A stretch of 33,633 nucleotides of DNA, taken from the NCBI RefSeq assembly GCF_000687875.1, contig NZ_JHYG01000009.1, positions 1 through 33,633 on the forward strand, read 5' to 3'. The stretch's first letter is position 1. Each line of letters begins with the position of its first letter. Below, piece by piece: positions 25,463-33,469 of this stretch. The notes below the pieces were generated by a model. That model saw only the letters and a list, made by a program, of their open reading frames with translations. It searched no databases and had not been told where the DNA came from. This DNA comes from Acidocella facilis ATCC 35904. Its GTDB lineage: Bacteria > Pseudomonadota > Alphaproteobacteria > Acetobacterales > Acetobacteraceae. The position numbers and the translations under genes were made by a program.

Positions 25463-25960
25463 TCACTTCACCTGCGGGGCGGGTTGACCGGTGGGGGCGG
25501 GGGCTGGTCTGGGCGGCTCGCCATAGACGCTGGCGGCGCGTTTGAGGAAGGCGTTGACCATCATCTGCACCGCCTCGGTGAACACCGCGCCGATGGCCTT
25601 CTGCAGGATGATGTTGCGGAATTCGAAATCGACGAAGAAATCCACCGCGCAGCCCTCCGGGTGCGGGGCGAAATCCCAGCGATTATGCAGATATTTGAAC
25701 GGGCCGTTCTCATATTCCACGCGGATGGCGCAGGGCCCCTCGCCCGAGCCCGGCAACAACGTGACGCGGGAGGTGAAGCTCTCCCGGAACGGGCCGAAGC
25801 CGATGGTCAAATCCGCGATCATCAGGTTGTTCACATGGCTGCGGATCCGCGCCCCCACGCACCAGGGCAGGAATTTCGGATATTTGGCCACGTCCGCCAC
25901 CAGCGCGTAGAGCTGCTGGGGCGTGTAGGGGACGATTTTCTGCTGCGCGAACTTGGTCAT
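25463..25960 (-). CDS. Coq10/RatA-family START-domain protein
   Basis: A 165-residue member of the Coq10/RatA polyketide-cyclase-like family. The START-fold pattern is visible: an N-terminal strand (TKFAQQKIVPYTPQQLYALVADVAKYPKFLPWC) typical of the group, then VEYENGPFKYLHNRWDF and VDFFVDFEFRNIILQKAIGAVF. Eukaryotic and proteobacterial Coq10 proteins bind ubiquinone and support respiration; E. coli RatA was also reported to inhibit ribosome association. A Pro-rich tail of about 20 residues is extra. The gene starts 12 nt after lipA, an arrangement common in alphaproteobacteria, so a ubiquinone-related role is preferred. Confidence 0.9.
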   Translation of the reverse strand: MTKFAQQKIVPYTPQQLYALVADVAKYPKFLPWCVGARIRSHVNNLMIADLTIGFGPFRESFTSRVTLLPGSGEGPCAIRVEYENGPFKYLHNRWDFAPHPEGCAVDFFVDFEFRNIILQKAIGAVFTEAVQMMVNAFLKRAASVYGEPPRPAPAPTGQPAPQVK

Positions 25961-25972
25961 GCGGGGGCGTGC

Positions 25973-26923
25973 TCAGCCCGCCAGCTGCTTGGCCCGGGCG
26001 GCGCGCAGCTGCTCGAAATCCGCATCGGCATGATAGGAGGAGCGGGTGAGGGGGGTGGCTGAGACCTGCAGGAAGCCCTTGGCGCGGGCCATGCCGGCCA
26101 GCTCCTCGAACTCCTCGGGCGTCCAGAATTTCTCCACCGCGGCATGCTTCACCGTGGGCTGCAGATATTGCCCGATGGTGAGGAAATCCACATCGGCGAT
26201 GCGCAGATCATCCATCACCTGGGAAATCTCGGATTTGCTCTCGCCCAGCCCGACCATGAGGCCGGATTTGGTGAAGATCGACGGATCGAGCTGCTTCACC
26301 TGGTCGAGCAGGCGGATGGATTGATAATAGCGCGCGCCGGGCCGGATGGTCGGGTAGAGGCGGGGCACGGTCTCGAAATTATGGTTGAACACGTCCGGCC
26401 TGGCGGCGGTGACCATTGCGATGGCGCCGGGCTTGCGCAGGAAATCCGGGGTGAGGATTTCGATGGTGGTGGCGGGGGCGGCGTCGCGCACGGCGGCGAT
26501 GACGGCGGCGAAATGCGCCGCCCCGCCATCGGGCACATCGTCACGGTCGACCGAGGTGATCACCACATGGCGCAGCCCGAGCTGGGCGACGGCCTCGGCG
26601 ACGCGGCGCGGCTCATCGGCGTCCAGCGCGTTCGGCAGGCCGGTGGAGACATTGCAGAAGGAGCAGGCGCGGGTGCAGATCTCGCCCATGATCATCATCG
26701 TGGCGTGGCGCTGGGACCAGCATTCGCCGATATTCGGGCAGGCCGCTTCCTCGCACACGGTGGTCAGCTTCTTGTCGCGCATCAAGGCGCGGGTCTCGTG
26801 ATAGACCGGGTGGGTCGGCGCCTTGACGCGGATCCAGTCAGGCTTGCGGGCGATCGGATTGTCTTTCCGGTGCTGCTTTTCCGGATGCCGGACCCGGTGG
26901 TCGATCTCGATACGTGTGGCCAT
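25973..26923 (-). CDS. lipA: Lipoyl synthase
   Basis: A 316-residue radical SAM enzyme that inserts two sulfurs into octanoyl groups bound to lipoyl domains. The auxiliary iron-sulfur cluster ligands are in [13 protein letters not shown] and the radical SAM triad is in [10 protein letters not shown]. The C-terminal [17 protein letters not shown] carries the conserved RSS motif. I use the ATG at 26923; an upstream TTG (26959) lies inside the terminator hairpin and is unlikely. Its products are the lipoyl groups of PdhB and PdhC encoded just upstream, a sensible grouping. The Coq10-like gene follows. Confidence 0.97.
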   Translation of the reverse strand: MATRIEIDHRVRHPEKQHRKDNPIARKPDWIRVKAPTHPVYHETRALMRDKKLTTVCEEAACPNIGECWSQRHATMMIMGEICTRACSFCNVSTGLPNALDADEPRRVAEAVAQLGLRHVVITSVDRDDVPDGGAAHFAAVIAAVRDAAPATTIEILTPDFLRKPGAIAMVTAARPDVFNHNFETVPRLYPTIRPGARYYQSIRLLDQVKQLDPSIFTKSGLMVGLGESKSEISQVMDDLRIADVDFLTIGQYLQPTVKHAAVEKFWTPEEFEELAGMARAKGFLQVSATPLTRSSYHADADFEQLRAARAKQLAG

Positions 26924-26939
26924 GATTCCACTTATCCCT

Positions 26940-26967
26940 AAAAGAAACGCCCCCTGCAAAGGGGGCG
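26940..26967 (-). terminator. Terminator after lpdA
   Basis: On the minus strand a 7-bp stem (CGCCCCC/GGGGGCG) with a six-base loop is followed by TTTCTTTT. It lies about 64 nt after the lpdA stop and 17 nt before the lipA start. It can end the pdh transcript or act as an attenuator for lipA. Confidence 0.75.
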
Positions 26968-26974
26968 CTACCGA

Positions 26975-26998
26975 GAGCCGGATGTCTCCATCCGGCTC
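26975..26998 (-). other. Second hairpin between lpdA and lipA
   Basis: A perfect 9-bp stem GAGCCGGAT/ATCCGGCTC with loop GTCTCC lies directly upstream, in transcription order, of the terminator at 26940-26967. It has no U-run of its own. It may stabilise the lpdA 3' end or form an attenuator pair. Confidence 0.5.
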
Positions 26999-27030
26999 GC
27001 TTTATCACATTGCGGGAGCGCCGCGCTGGT

Positions 27031-28425
27031 CTAGAAGTGGATGACCCGGCCGTAAGCGTCAAGCACGGATTCGTGCATGGCTTCCGAGACGGTGGGGTGC
27101 GGGAACACCGTTTCCATCAGCTCGGCCTCGGTGCTTTCCAGCTGGCGGGCGATGACATAGCCCTGGATCATCTCCGTCACTTCCGGCCCGACCATATGGG
27201 CGCCGAGCAATTCGCCGGTCTTGGCGTCGAAGATGGTTTTCACCAGCCCGTCCGGCTCGCCCAGGGCAATCGCCTTGCCATTGCCGATCAGCGGGAAGCG
27301 GCCAACCTTGACCTCATGCCCGGCTTCCTTGGCCTTGGCTTCGGTGAGGCCGACACTGGCCACCTGCGGGTGCGCATAGGTGCAGCCGGGGATGTTGCCG
27401 GTCTCGAACGGGTGCGGGTTGAGCCCGGCGATTTTCTCGACGCAGACGATCGCCTCGTGGCTCGCCTTGTGCGCCAGCCAGGGCGGGCCGGCGAGATCGC
27501 CAATGGCATAGACGCCCGGCTCGCCGGTATTGCCATAGCCATCCACCACCACATGGGTGCGATCGACCTTCGCTTTGGTGCCTTCCAGACCGATATTTTC
27601 GACATTGCCGACAATGCCGACCGCCGAGATCACTTTCTCGACCTCGAAGATCTGTTCCTTGCCGCCGGCCTCGACCGTGACCTTGACGGATTTCGCCCCC
27701 TTCTCGGCCTTCTTGACCACGGCGGAGGTCAGGATCTTGATCCCCTGCTTCTCGAACTGCTTGCGGGCGATGGCTGAGATTTCGGCGTCTTCCACCGGCA
27801 TGATGCGGTCGACCATCTCCACCACGGTCACATCCACGCCCAGCGTGTTGTAGAAGCTGGCGAATTCGATGCCAATCGCCCCGGAACCCATGATCAGCAG
27901 GGATTTCGGCAGGGTTTCCGGCACCATCGCCTCGAAATAGGAGATGATCTGCTTGCCATCGACCTCAAGGCCCGGGATCTGCCGGGGACGGGCGCCGGTG
28001 GCCAGGATGATGTGCGGGGCTTCCAGCTCGGCCACCGGCTTGCCATCCTTGGTCACGGAGAGCTTGCCCTTGCCGGCGAGCTTGCCATAGCCGTCATAGA
28101 CGGTGACCTTGTTTTTCTTCATCAGATGGCCGATGCCGCCCGAGAGCTGCTTGGAGACAGCGCGCGAGCGGGCCACCACCTTGGCCAGATCCACCTTCAC
28201 ATCGCCAACGGTGATGCCGAACGCTTCGGAATGGTCGATCAGATGCTTCACCTCGGCCGAGCGCAGCAGCGCCTTGGTCGGGATGCAGCCCCAGTTGAGG
28301 CAGATGCCGCCCAGATGCTTGGCCTCGACCAGTGCCACTTTCAGCTTCAGCTGCGCGGCGCGAATGGCGGCGACATAGCCGCCCGGGCCACCGCCGACCA
28401 CGATAACGTCGAATTTGTCAGCCAT
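27031..28425 (-). CDS. lpdA: Dihydrolipoamide dehydrogenase (E3)
   Basis: A 464-residue flavoprotein that reoxidises dihydrolipoyl groups of the pyruvate dehydrogenase complex with NAD. The FAD-binding GGGPGG is at 11-16. The redox disulfide is C42/C47 in GGICLNWGCIPTKALL. The NAD motif is GSGAIGIEFASFYNTLG, and the second FAD region is YAIGDLAGPPWLAH. The C-terminal HPTVSEAMHE holds the catalytic His-Glu pair. AAGGA upstream of the ATG lies directly next to the palindromic repeat at 28445. It is downstream of pdhC in the same direction, separated by 106 nt. Confidence 0.97.
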   Translation of the reverse strand: MADKFDVIVVGGGPGGYVAAIRAAQLKLKVALVEAKHLGGICLNWGCIPTKALLRSAEVKHLIDHSEAFGITVGDVKVDLAKVVARSRAVSKQLSGGIGHLMKKNKVTVYDGYGKLAGKGKLSVTKDGKPVAELEAPHIILATGARPRQIPGLEVDGKQIISYFEAMVPETLPKSLLIMGSGAIGIEFASFYNTLGVDVTVVEMVDRIMPVEDAEISAIARKQFEKQGIKILTSAVVKKAEKGAKSVKVTVEAGGKEQIFEVEKVISAVGIVGNVENIGLEGTKAKVDRTHVVVDGYGNTGEPGVYAIGDLAGPPWLAHKASHEAIVCVEKIAGLNPHPFETGNIPGCTYAHPQVASVGLTEAKAKEAGHEVKVGRFPLIGNGKAIALGEPDGLVKTIFDAKTGELLGAHMVGPEVTEMIQGYVIARQLESTEAELMETVFPHPTVSEAMHESVLDAYGRVIHF

Positions 28426-28444
28426 TTTGGAGTTCCTTTTTTAG

Positions 28445-28482
28445 GCCGCTTTTTTGAAAAAAAGCGGCGCAAAAAACTTTTG
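28445..28482 (-). repeat. Palindromic dispersed repeat, copy 2
   Basis: Its 24-nt palindrome is identical to that at 5257-5280 and is followed by GC and AAAAAACTTTTG. It starts 49 nt after the pdhC stop codon and ends about 19 nt before the lpdA start, next to the lpdA ribosome site. Orientation relative to the flanking genes is the same as for copy 1. Confidence 0.8.
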
Positions 28483-28531
28483 CAACCTGGGCCGGGGGCG
28501 CGGCGAAGCCAAAGCCCTCGACCCATCGGGG

Positions 28532-29803
28532 TTAGAGCATCAGGCTTAGCGGCTCTTCGATCAGGGCCTTCAGGGTCTGCAGGAATTCAGCGCCCAGCGC
28601 GCCATCGACCACGCGGTGGTCGGTGGACAGGGTGACGCTCATCACCGTGGCGATCCTGATCTCATCGCCCTTCACCACGGCCCGCTTCTCCCCCGCACCG
28701 ACAGCCAGAATGGCGGCCTGCGGCGGGTTCACGATGGCGCAGAAATCCTTGATGCCATACATGCCGAGATTGGAGATGGAGAAGCCGCCGCCCTGGAATT
28801 CCTCGGGCTTCAGCTTGCCGGCCTTGGCCCGGCCCGCGAGATCCTTCATCGCGTTGGAAATGCCGGCCAGGCCGAGCTTGTCCGCGTTCTTGACGATCGG
28901 GGTGATCAGACCATCCGGGACGGCAACGGCGACGGAGATGTCGACATTGTCGTACTGGATGATCGCCTCGTCGGTCCAGGAGGCATTCACCGCCGGGTGC
29001 CGGGCCAGGGCGACGCCGCAGGCCTTGATGACGAGATCATTCACCGAGAGCTTGAAGGCGCCCGGGCCGTCCTTAGGCGACTTGCCGTTCAGCTCGCCGC
29101 GCAGCGCCAGCAGCTTGTCCAGCTCGATATCCACCGTGAGGTAGAAATGCGGGACGGTCTGCTTGGATTCCGTCAGGCGCTTGGCGATGACCTTGCGCAT
29201 GGTGGAGTTGGGGATCTTCTTATGCGGCGCGGTGATGACCGGGGCCGGGGTGGCCGGCTTCGGCGCGGCGGCGGCCGGGGCAGCAGCCGGCGCGGCTTCG
29301 GCCTTCGGCGCGGCGGCGGATTTGCCGTCCAGATCCGCCTTCACGATCCGCCCATTCGGGCCGGAGCCCTTGATGGTGGCCAGATCGATGCCGGACTGCT
29401 TGGCGATGCGCTTGGCCAAGGGCGAGGCGAAGATGCGCTCGCCATGGTCCGCAGCAGCCGGGGCAGCCGCAGCGGCCTTCGGGGCTTCGGCCTTTGGCTC
29501 TTCCTTGGCGGCCTGCGCCTTGGGCGCGGCGGCGGGGGCAGGGCCGTCCACCTTCTCGTCCTTGGAGGCGGTGATCAGCCCGATCACCGCATTCACCGCA
29601 ACCCCCTCAGTGCCTTCCGGCACCAGGATCTTGCCGAGGAAGCCTTCATCGACGGCTTCCACTTCCATGGTCGCCTTGTCGGTCTCGATCTCGGCGATCA
29701 CGTCGCCGGACTTGATCTCATCGCCTTCCTTCTTCGCCCATTTCGCGAGCTTGCCCTCGGTCATGGTCGGTGAGAGGGCCGGCATCAGGATGTTAATGGC
29801 CAT
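28532..29803 (-). CDS. pdhC: Dihydrolipoamide acetyltransferase (E2) of pyruvate dehydrogenase
   Basis: A 423-residue E2 core protein. One lipoyl domain (residues 1-77) has the lipoylated K43 in ETDKATM. An Ala/Pro/Lys linker follows, then the E3-binding domain (FASPLAKRIAKQSGIDLATIKGSG, about residues 125-160). The catalytic domain ends with DHRVVDGALG, in which H396 is the active-site His. It transfers acetyl from lipoamide to CoA. GGGAGG lies 8 nt before the ATG; pdhB ends 17 nt upstream. Its lipoyl domain shares a 54-nt stretch of identical DNA with pdhB. Confidence 0.97.
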   Translation of the reverse strand: MAINILMPALSPTMTEGKLAKWAKKEGDEIKSGDVIAEIETDKATMEVEAVDEGFLGKILVPEGTEGVAVNAVIGLITASKDEKVDGPAPAAAPKAQAAKEEPKAEAPKAAAAAPAAADHGERIFASPLAKRIAKQSGIDLATIKGSGPNGRIVKADLDGKSAAAPKAEAAPAAAPAAAAPKPATPAPVITAPHKKIPNSTMRKVIAKRLTESKQTVPHFYLTVDIELDKLLALRGELNGKSPKDGPGAFKLSVNDLVIKACGVALARHPAVNASWTDEAIIQYDNVDISVAVAVPDGLITPIVKNADKLGLAGISNAMKDLAGRAKAGKLKPEEFQGGGFSISNLGMYGIKDFCAIVNPPQAAILAVGAGEKRAVVKGDEIRIATVMSVTLSTDHRVVDGALGAEFLQTLKALIEEPLSLML

Positions 29804-29820
29804 GTTGAACGCCTCCCGGA

Positions 29821-31155
29821 TCAGAACAGTTTCTTGACGGCATCCACCACCCAGTCGGGCTGGGGCAGCGCCAGTTTTTCAAGGTTGGCCGCATAGGGCA
29901 TCGGCACGTCAACGCCGGCCACGCGCGCCGGCGGGGCATCCAGCCAGTCGAAGCAATGCTCGGTGACGGTGGCGATGATCTCGGAGCCGATGCCGGCGAA
30001 GGGCCAGCCTTCCTCCAGGCTCACCACGCGCGAGGTCTTTTTCACCGAGGCGGCGATGGTCTCGATATCCAGCGGGCGGATGGTGCGCAGATTGATCACC
30101 TCGGCGGAGATGCCCTGCTCGGCCAGCGTCTCAGCCGCCTTCAGCGCCGTATCCACCATGATCGAGAAGGCGATGATGGTGACATCAGAACCCTGGCGCT
30201 CGATCTTGGCCTTGCCGATCGGCAGGATGAAATCCTCATCTTCCGGCACCTCGAAGGAGTGGCCGTACAGGATCTCGTTTTCCAGGAACACGACCGGGTT
30301 GGGGTCGCGGATGGCGGCGCGCAGCAGGCCCTTGGCATCGGCGGCGGACCAGGGGGCGACGACCTTCAGGCCCGGGCAATGCGCGTACCAGGAGGCGTAG
30401 CACTGGCTGTGCTGGGCGCCGACACGGGCGGCGGCACCGTTGGGGCCGCGGAAGACGATCTGCGCGCCCATCTGGCCACCGGACATATAGAGCGTCTTGG
30501 CGGCGGAGTTGATGATCTGGTCGATCGCCTGCATGGCGAAGTTGAAGGTCATGAACTCCAGGATCGGCTTCAGCCCGTTCATCGCCGCACCCACGGCCAT
30601 GCCGGTGAAGCCATGCTCGGTGATCGGGGTGTCGATGACGCGGCGCGCACCGAACTCATCCAGCAGACCTTGGCTGACCTTATAGGCGCCCTGATACTGG
30701 GCAACTTCCTCGCCCATCAGGAACACGTCCTTATCGGCGCGCATTTCGACGGCCATGGCTTCGCGCAAGGCTTCGCGCACGGTCATGGTCTTGGTCGGGC
30801 CCCATTCCTTCTCGACCGGCTCCTGCGGCGTGGTGGGCGCTTTTTTCGGGGCTTCGGCCTTCGGGGCCGCAGCCTCGGCCTTGGGTGCTGGGGCCGGGGC
30901 GGGCTTGGCGGCGTCCGAGCCGCCATTGAGCTGGGCGATCACCGCGTTCACGGCGACACCCTCAGTGCCTTCCTCGACCAGAATGGCGGTCAGCGTGCCT
31001 TCATCGACGGCTTCCACTTCCATGGTCGCCTTGTCGGTCTCGATCTCGGCCAGAACATCGCCGGACTTCACCTCATCGCCCACTTTCTTGAGCCATTTGG
31101 CGAGCTTGCCCTCGGTCATGGTGGGGGAAAGGGCGGGCATCAGAATGTCGGTCAT
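29821..31155 (-). CDS. pdhB: Pyruvate dehydrogenase E1 beta subunit with N-terminal lipoyl domain
   Basis: A 444-residue E1 beta subunit. Unlike most E1 beta proteins it begins with a lipoyl domain (residues 1-76, K42 in ETDKATM) and an Ala/Pro/Lys linker, before the transketolase-like beta domain ([38 protein letters not shown] region) and the C-terminal dimer domain. This architecture is known from alphaproteobacteria such as Zymomonas and Sinorhizobium. With PdhA it decarboxylates pyruvate using thiamine diphosphate. A GGAGG site lies within the end of pdhA, 6 nt of spacer separating the two genes. Confidence 0.97.
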   Translation of the reverse strand: MTDILMPALSPTMTEGKLAKWLKKVGDEVKSGDVLAEIETDKATMEVEAVDEGTLTAILVEEGTEGVAVNAVIAQLNGGSDAAKPAPAPAPKAEAAAPKAEAPKKAPTTPQEPVEKEWGPTKTMTVREALREAMAVEMRADKDVFLMGEEVAQYQGAYKVSQGLLDEFGARRVIDTPITEHGFTGMAVGAAMNGLKPILEFMTFNFAMQAIDQIINSAAKTLYMSGGQMGAQIVFRGPNGAAARVGAQHSQCYASWYAHCPGLKVVAPWSAADAKGLLRAAIRDPNPVVFLENEILYGHSFEVPEDEDFILPIGKAKIERQGSDVTIIAFSIMVDTALKAAETLAEQGISAEVINLRTIRPLDIETIAASVKKTSRVVSLEEGWPFAGIGSEIIATVTEHCFDWLDAPPARVAGVDVPMPYAANLEKLALPQPDWVVDAVKKLF

Positions 31156-31161
31156 GGTGTC

Positions 31162-32175
31162 TTAGCCCTCCAGCAGCACGTCAGTGTAAAGTTCGGACGG
31201 ATCGGGCTCGGGCGAGCTTTGCGAGAAATCAGCCGCCTCCTGCACCCGGGCCTTGATCGCCTCATCCAGCTTCTTCAGATCGGCCTCGGCGATGCCGGCT
31301 TCCTCCAGCTTCTTGCGGGCGGAATCCAGGCAGTCATGCTCGGCGCGCATTTTCTGCACTTCCTCGCGGGTGCGGTACTTCGCCGGGTCGGACATTGAGT
31401 GGCCGCGATAGCGATAGGTCTTCATCTCCAGCAGGAACGGGCCCTTGCCGGCGCGGCAATGCGCCACCGCCTGCTCGCCGGCTTCCTTCACCGCCAGCAC
31501 ATCCATGCCGTCCACGGCCAGGCTGGGCATGCCCCAGGCAGCGGCGTTCAGCGACAGATCCCGCGAGGCGGAGGCGCGCTCGACCGAGGTGCCCATCGCG
31601 TAACGGTTATTCTCGATGATGAACACCACCGGCAGCTTCATCAGCGCCGCGAGGTTGTAGCTCTCATAGACCTGCCCCTGGTTGGAGGCACCCTCGCCAT
31701 AATAGGTGAGGCAGACATTGTCGTTCTCGCGATACCAGTTGGCGAAGGCGAGGCCCGCCCCCAGCGACACCTGGGCGCCGACGATGCCATGGCCGCCGAA
31801 GAAGCCTTTCTCCTTGCTGAACATGTGCATGGAGCCGCCCTTGCCCTTGGAGTAGCCGCCGATGCGCCCGGTCAGCTCCGCCATCACGCCCTTGGGGTCC
31901 ATGTCGCAGGCCAGCATATGGCCGTGGTCACGGTAGGAGGTGATGACCTGATCGCCTTCCTTGAGGCAATGCTGCATGCCGACCACCACGGCCTCCTGGC
32001 CGATATAAAGATGGCAGAAGCCGGCGATGAGGCCCATGCCGTAAAGCTGGCCGGCCTTCTCCTCGAAGCGGCGGATCAGCAGCATGCTCTCATAGGCCTT
32101 GAGCAATTCGTCCTTGCTCATCACCTCGGCGGGCTTCTTTGCGGATTTTCTCGATTTGTCAGGGCTAACGGCCAT
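31162..32175 (-). CDS. pdhA: Pyruvate dehydrogenase E1 alpha subunit
   Basis: A 337-residue E1 alpha subunit that binds thiamine diphosphate and magnesium. Visible features are YRDHGHML (81-88), the phosphate region GGSMHMFSKEKGFFGGHGI, and the ThDP motif. The usual GDG of that motif reads GEG (160-162, GEGASNQGQVYES), a conservative Asp-to-Glu change at a metal-ligand position. ENNRYAMGTS supplies the distal Asn. YRYRGHSMSDP is the conserved loop. A Lys-rich N-terminal tail precedes the domain. It is the first gene of the pdh operon, with GGGAG upstream, downstream of the ftsB terminator. Confidence 0.96.
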   Translation of the reverse strand: MAVSPDKSRKSAKKPAEVMSKDELLKAYESMLLIRRFEEKAGQLYGMGLIAGFCHLYIGQEAVVVGMQHCLKEGDQVITSYRDHGHMLACDMDPKGVMAELTGRIGGYSKGKGGSMHMFSKEKGFFGGHGIVGAQVSLGAGLAFANWYRENDNVCLTYYGEGASNQGQVYESYNLAALMKLPVVFIIENNRYAMGTSVERASASRDLSLNAAAWGMPSLAVDGMDVLAVKEAGEQAVAHCRAGKGPFLLEMKTYRYRGHSMSDPAKYRTREEVQKMRAEHDCLDSARKKLEEAGIAEADLKKLDEAIKARVQEAADFSQSSPEPDPSELYTDVLLEG

Positions 32176-32247
32176 GTCTCTTGGCTCCCGGGTTTTGATC
32201 GTCCGCTCGCAGCTATGCCAATGTTGGTGCGCCGCGCAAGAGAAAGC

Positions 32248-32276
32248 TCTGTAAAAACTCTTCTTCGCAGTTGCAA
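32248..32276 (-). promoter_or_regulatory. Candidate pdh operon promoter
   Basis: On the minus strand TTGCAA (32276-32271) and TACAGA (32253-32248) are spaced by 17 nt, giving a leader of about 65 nt to pdhA. The match to consensus is moderate. Confidence 0.35.
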
Positions 32277-32283
32277 CAAATTA

Positions 32284-32306
32284 AATTAACCAAAAAATAG
32301 TTAATT
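32284..32306. promoter_or_regulatory. Dyad upstream of the pdh promoter
   Basis: AATTAAC and GTTAATT form perfect 7-bp arms around a 9-nt A-rich spacer, just upstream of the proposed -35 box of the pdh operon. It could bind a regulator; none is identified in the window. Confidence 0.35.
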
Positions 32307-32353
32307 CATGCATCCGAAGCCCGGGGTAGGTAGAAGGCGGCTCATAAAATTTC

Positions 32354-32380
32354 AAAAAAAACGGCGCCGAAAGGCGCCGC
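32354..32380 (-). terminator. Rho-independent terminator of ftsB
   Basis: On the minus strand GGCGCC-TTTC-GGCGCC is followed by G and a run of eight T. It lies about 30 nt after the ftsB stop codon and separates ftsB from the pdh operon. Confidence 0.88.
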
Positions 32381-32410
32381 TGCTTAGGGTGAGGCTCTAA
32401 AACGAAATCA

Positions 32411-32734
32411 TCATTCGGCGGATTTGTGCGGCGGCAGCTCGACGACGAGGTCGTTCGGGTCGGCGAGGCTCAGCACGTTGCGGGCTTCCTCGTTCAGCAT
32501 GTCGGGCTGAATCGCCTGACCATTGAGGTCGGCCACCTTGGTCTGCCAGAGCACCAGGCGCTGATGGGTGGCATCCGCCTGCTTCTGCACGGCGGCCAGT
32601 TGCGCGCGCTGCGCGGCCTGCGCCTCCAGCCCGCTTTTGCCGTGGATGGCGTTCCATCCAAAATAATAGGTGAGCGCCAGAAAAATAGCAGGCGCCACCA
32701 GGCCACGAAGGCGGTTTTTTATCGCGCGGAGCAC
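32411..32734 (-). CDS. ftsB: Septum formation initiator (FtsB/DivIC family)
   Basis: A 107-residue bitopic membrane protein. It has a basic N-terminus (MLRAIKNRLRG), one membrane helix (about 12-30), a periplasmic coiled coil (about 35-75, rich in Ala/Gln/Leu) and a short conserved-type tail (NEEARNVLSLADPNDLVVELP). This is the FtsB/DivIC layout; such proteins form a complex with FtsL and FtsQ and activate septal peptidoglycan synthesis. Position next to pdhA is common in alphaproteobacteria, where eno usually precedes it. Here eno is not adjacent: the upstream neighbour is the divergent His-rich protein gene. Confidence 0.88.
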   Translation of the reverse strand: MLRAIKNRLRGLVAPAIFLALTYYFGWNAIHGKSGLEAQAAQRAQLAAVQKQADATHQRLVLWQTKVADLNGQAIQPDMLNEEARNVLSLADPNDLVVELPPHKSAE

Positions 32735-32946
32735 AGAGCCATTCCCTAAACGTGAAGCCGGGTTGTTGAAACCGCTTGAATCTTCCCTTATCCGCGCGCA
32801 ATTCGCAAGTGAATTTCTTGAATAATCATGACATTAAATAAATTAATTCAATTTCATTCCGCCGCCTTGTTTCCGCCCTTCTTGGGGCGTGCTGTGGCCA
32901 CAGGCGGGGCGCCTATTCAGGCCAGAATGTGCGAAGGGGACAACCC

Positions 32947-33420
32947 ATGACGATGAGACAGATTTTGCTGGCGGGTGCCGTGGCGATGGGCCTGGCCGGC
33001 GCTGGCGTCGCCCCGGCCTTCGCGGACTGGGGCGATCACGGCCATGGCGGCGGCGACTGGCACGGCGGTGGCGGTGACTGGCACGGCGATGGCGGTTGGC
33101 ATGGCGGTGGCGACTGGCACGGTGGCCCCGGCGGGCATTGGGATGGCCGCCCCTACCATGATTGGCATGATCATGGCTGGTGGGGGGCGGGTCATATCTG
33201 GCACTGGTATGCCGGTTGGGGCCCGGACTATGGCTATATCGGCCCGGCCCCGGTCTGGGAGCCGGGCGTGCCGGTCTATGCCGGTCCGCCGCCAGGCTAT
33301 TATTACGCGCCGCCGCCGCCCCCGCCGGTCTATTACGCGCCACCGCCGCCGCCGCCGGTTTACGTGGCGCCGATGCCCTCGGTGATCATCACCCCGCGCG
33401 GTGTGGGCATCACCCCGTAA
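32947..33420 (+). CDS. Exported His/Gly- and Pro/Tyr-rich protein of unknown function
   Basis: A 157-residue protein with a signal peptide (residues 1-26, cleavage expected after PAFA). The mature N-terminal half is built from GDWHGG-type repeats and carries about twelve His in 60 residues, suggesting metal binding or a disordered low-complexity region. The C-terminal half has APPPPPPVYY-type repeats and ends with IITPRGVGITP. Similar Tyr/Pro-rich exported proteins are common in proteobacteria without an assigned role. AAGGGG precedes the ATG at 32947; the in-frame AGG/TTG-type extension upstream is less likely. It stands alone and is followed by a strong terminator. Confidence 0.8.
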   Translation: MTMRQILLAGAVAMGLAGAGVAPAFADWGDHGHGGGDWHGGGGDWHGDGGWHGGGDWHGGPGGHWDGRPYHDWHDHGWWGAGHIWHWYAGWGPDYGYIGPAPVWEPGVPVYAGPPPGYYYAPPPPPPVYYAPPPPPPVYVAPMPSVIITPRGVGITP

Positions 33421-33422
33421 TG

Positions 33423-33452
33423 AAAAGGCCGGAGCATTGCTCCGGCCTTTTT
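33423..33452. terminator. Bidirectional Rho-independent terminator
   Basis: GGCCGGAGC and GCTCCGGCC form a 9-bp perfect stem with an ATT loop. TTTTT follows on the plus strand and AAAA precedes it, so it can serve both the His-rich protein gene and the convergent hemF gene. Confidence 0.9.
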
Positions 33453-33469
33453 GCATGCTCGCGTCGGGC

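Noticed and set aside
32397-32801. Arg-rich open frame of 134 codons over ftsB on the same strand
   Set aside because: It is out of frame with the FtsB-like protein and lacks any domain; the 107-residue frame has the clear membrane-helix plus coiled-coil layout.
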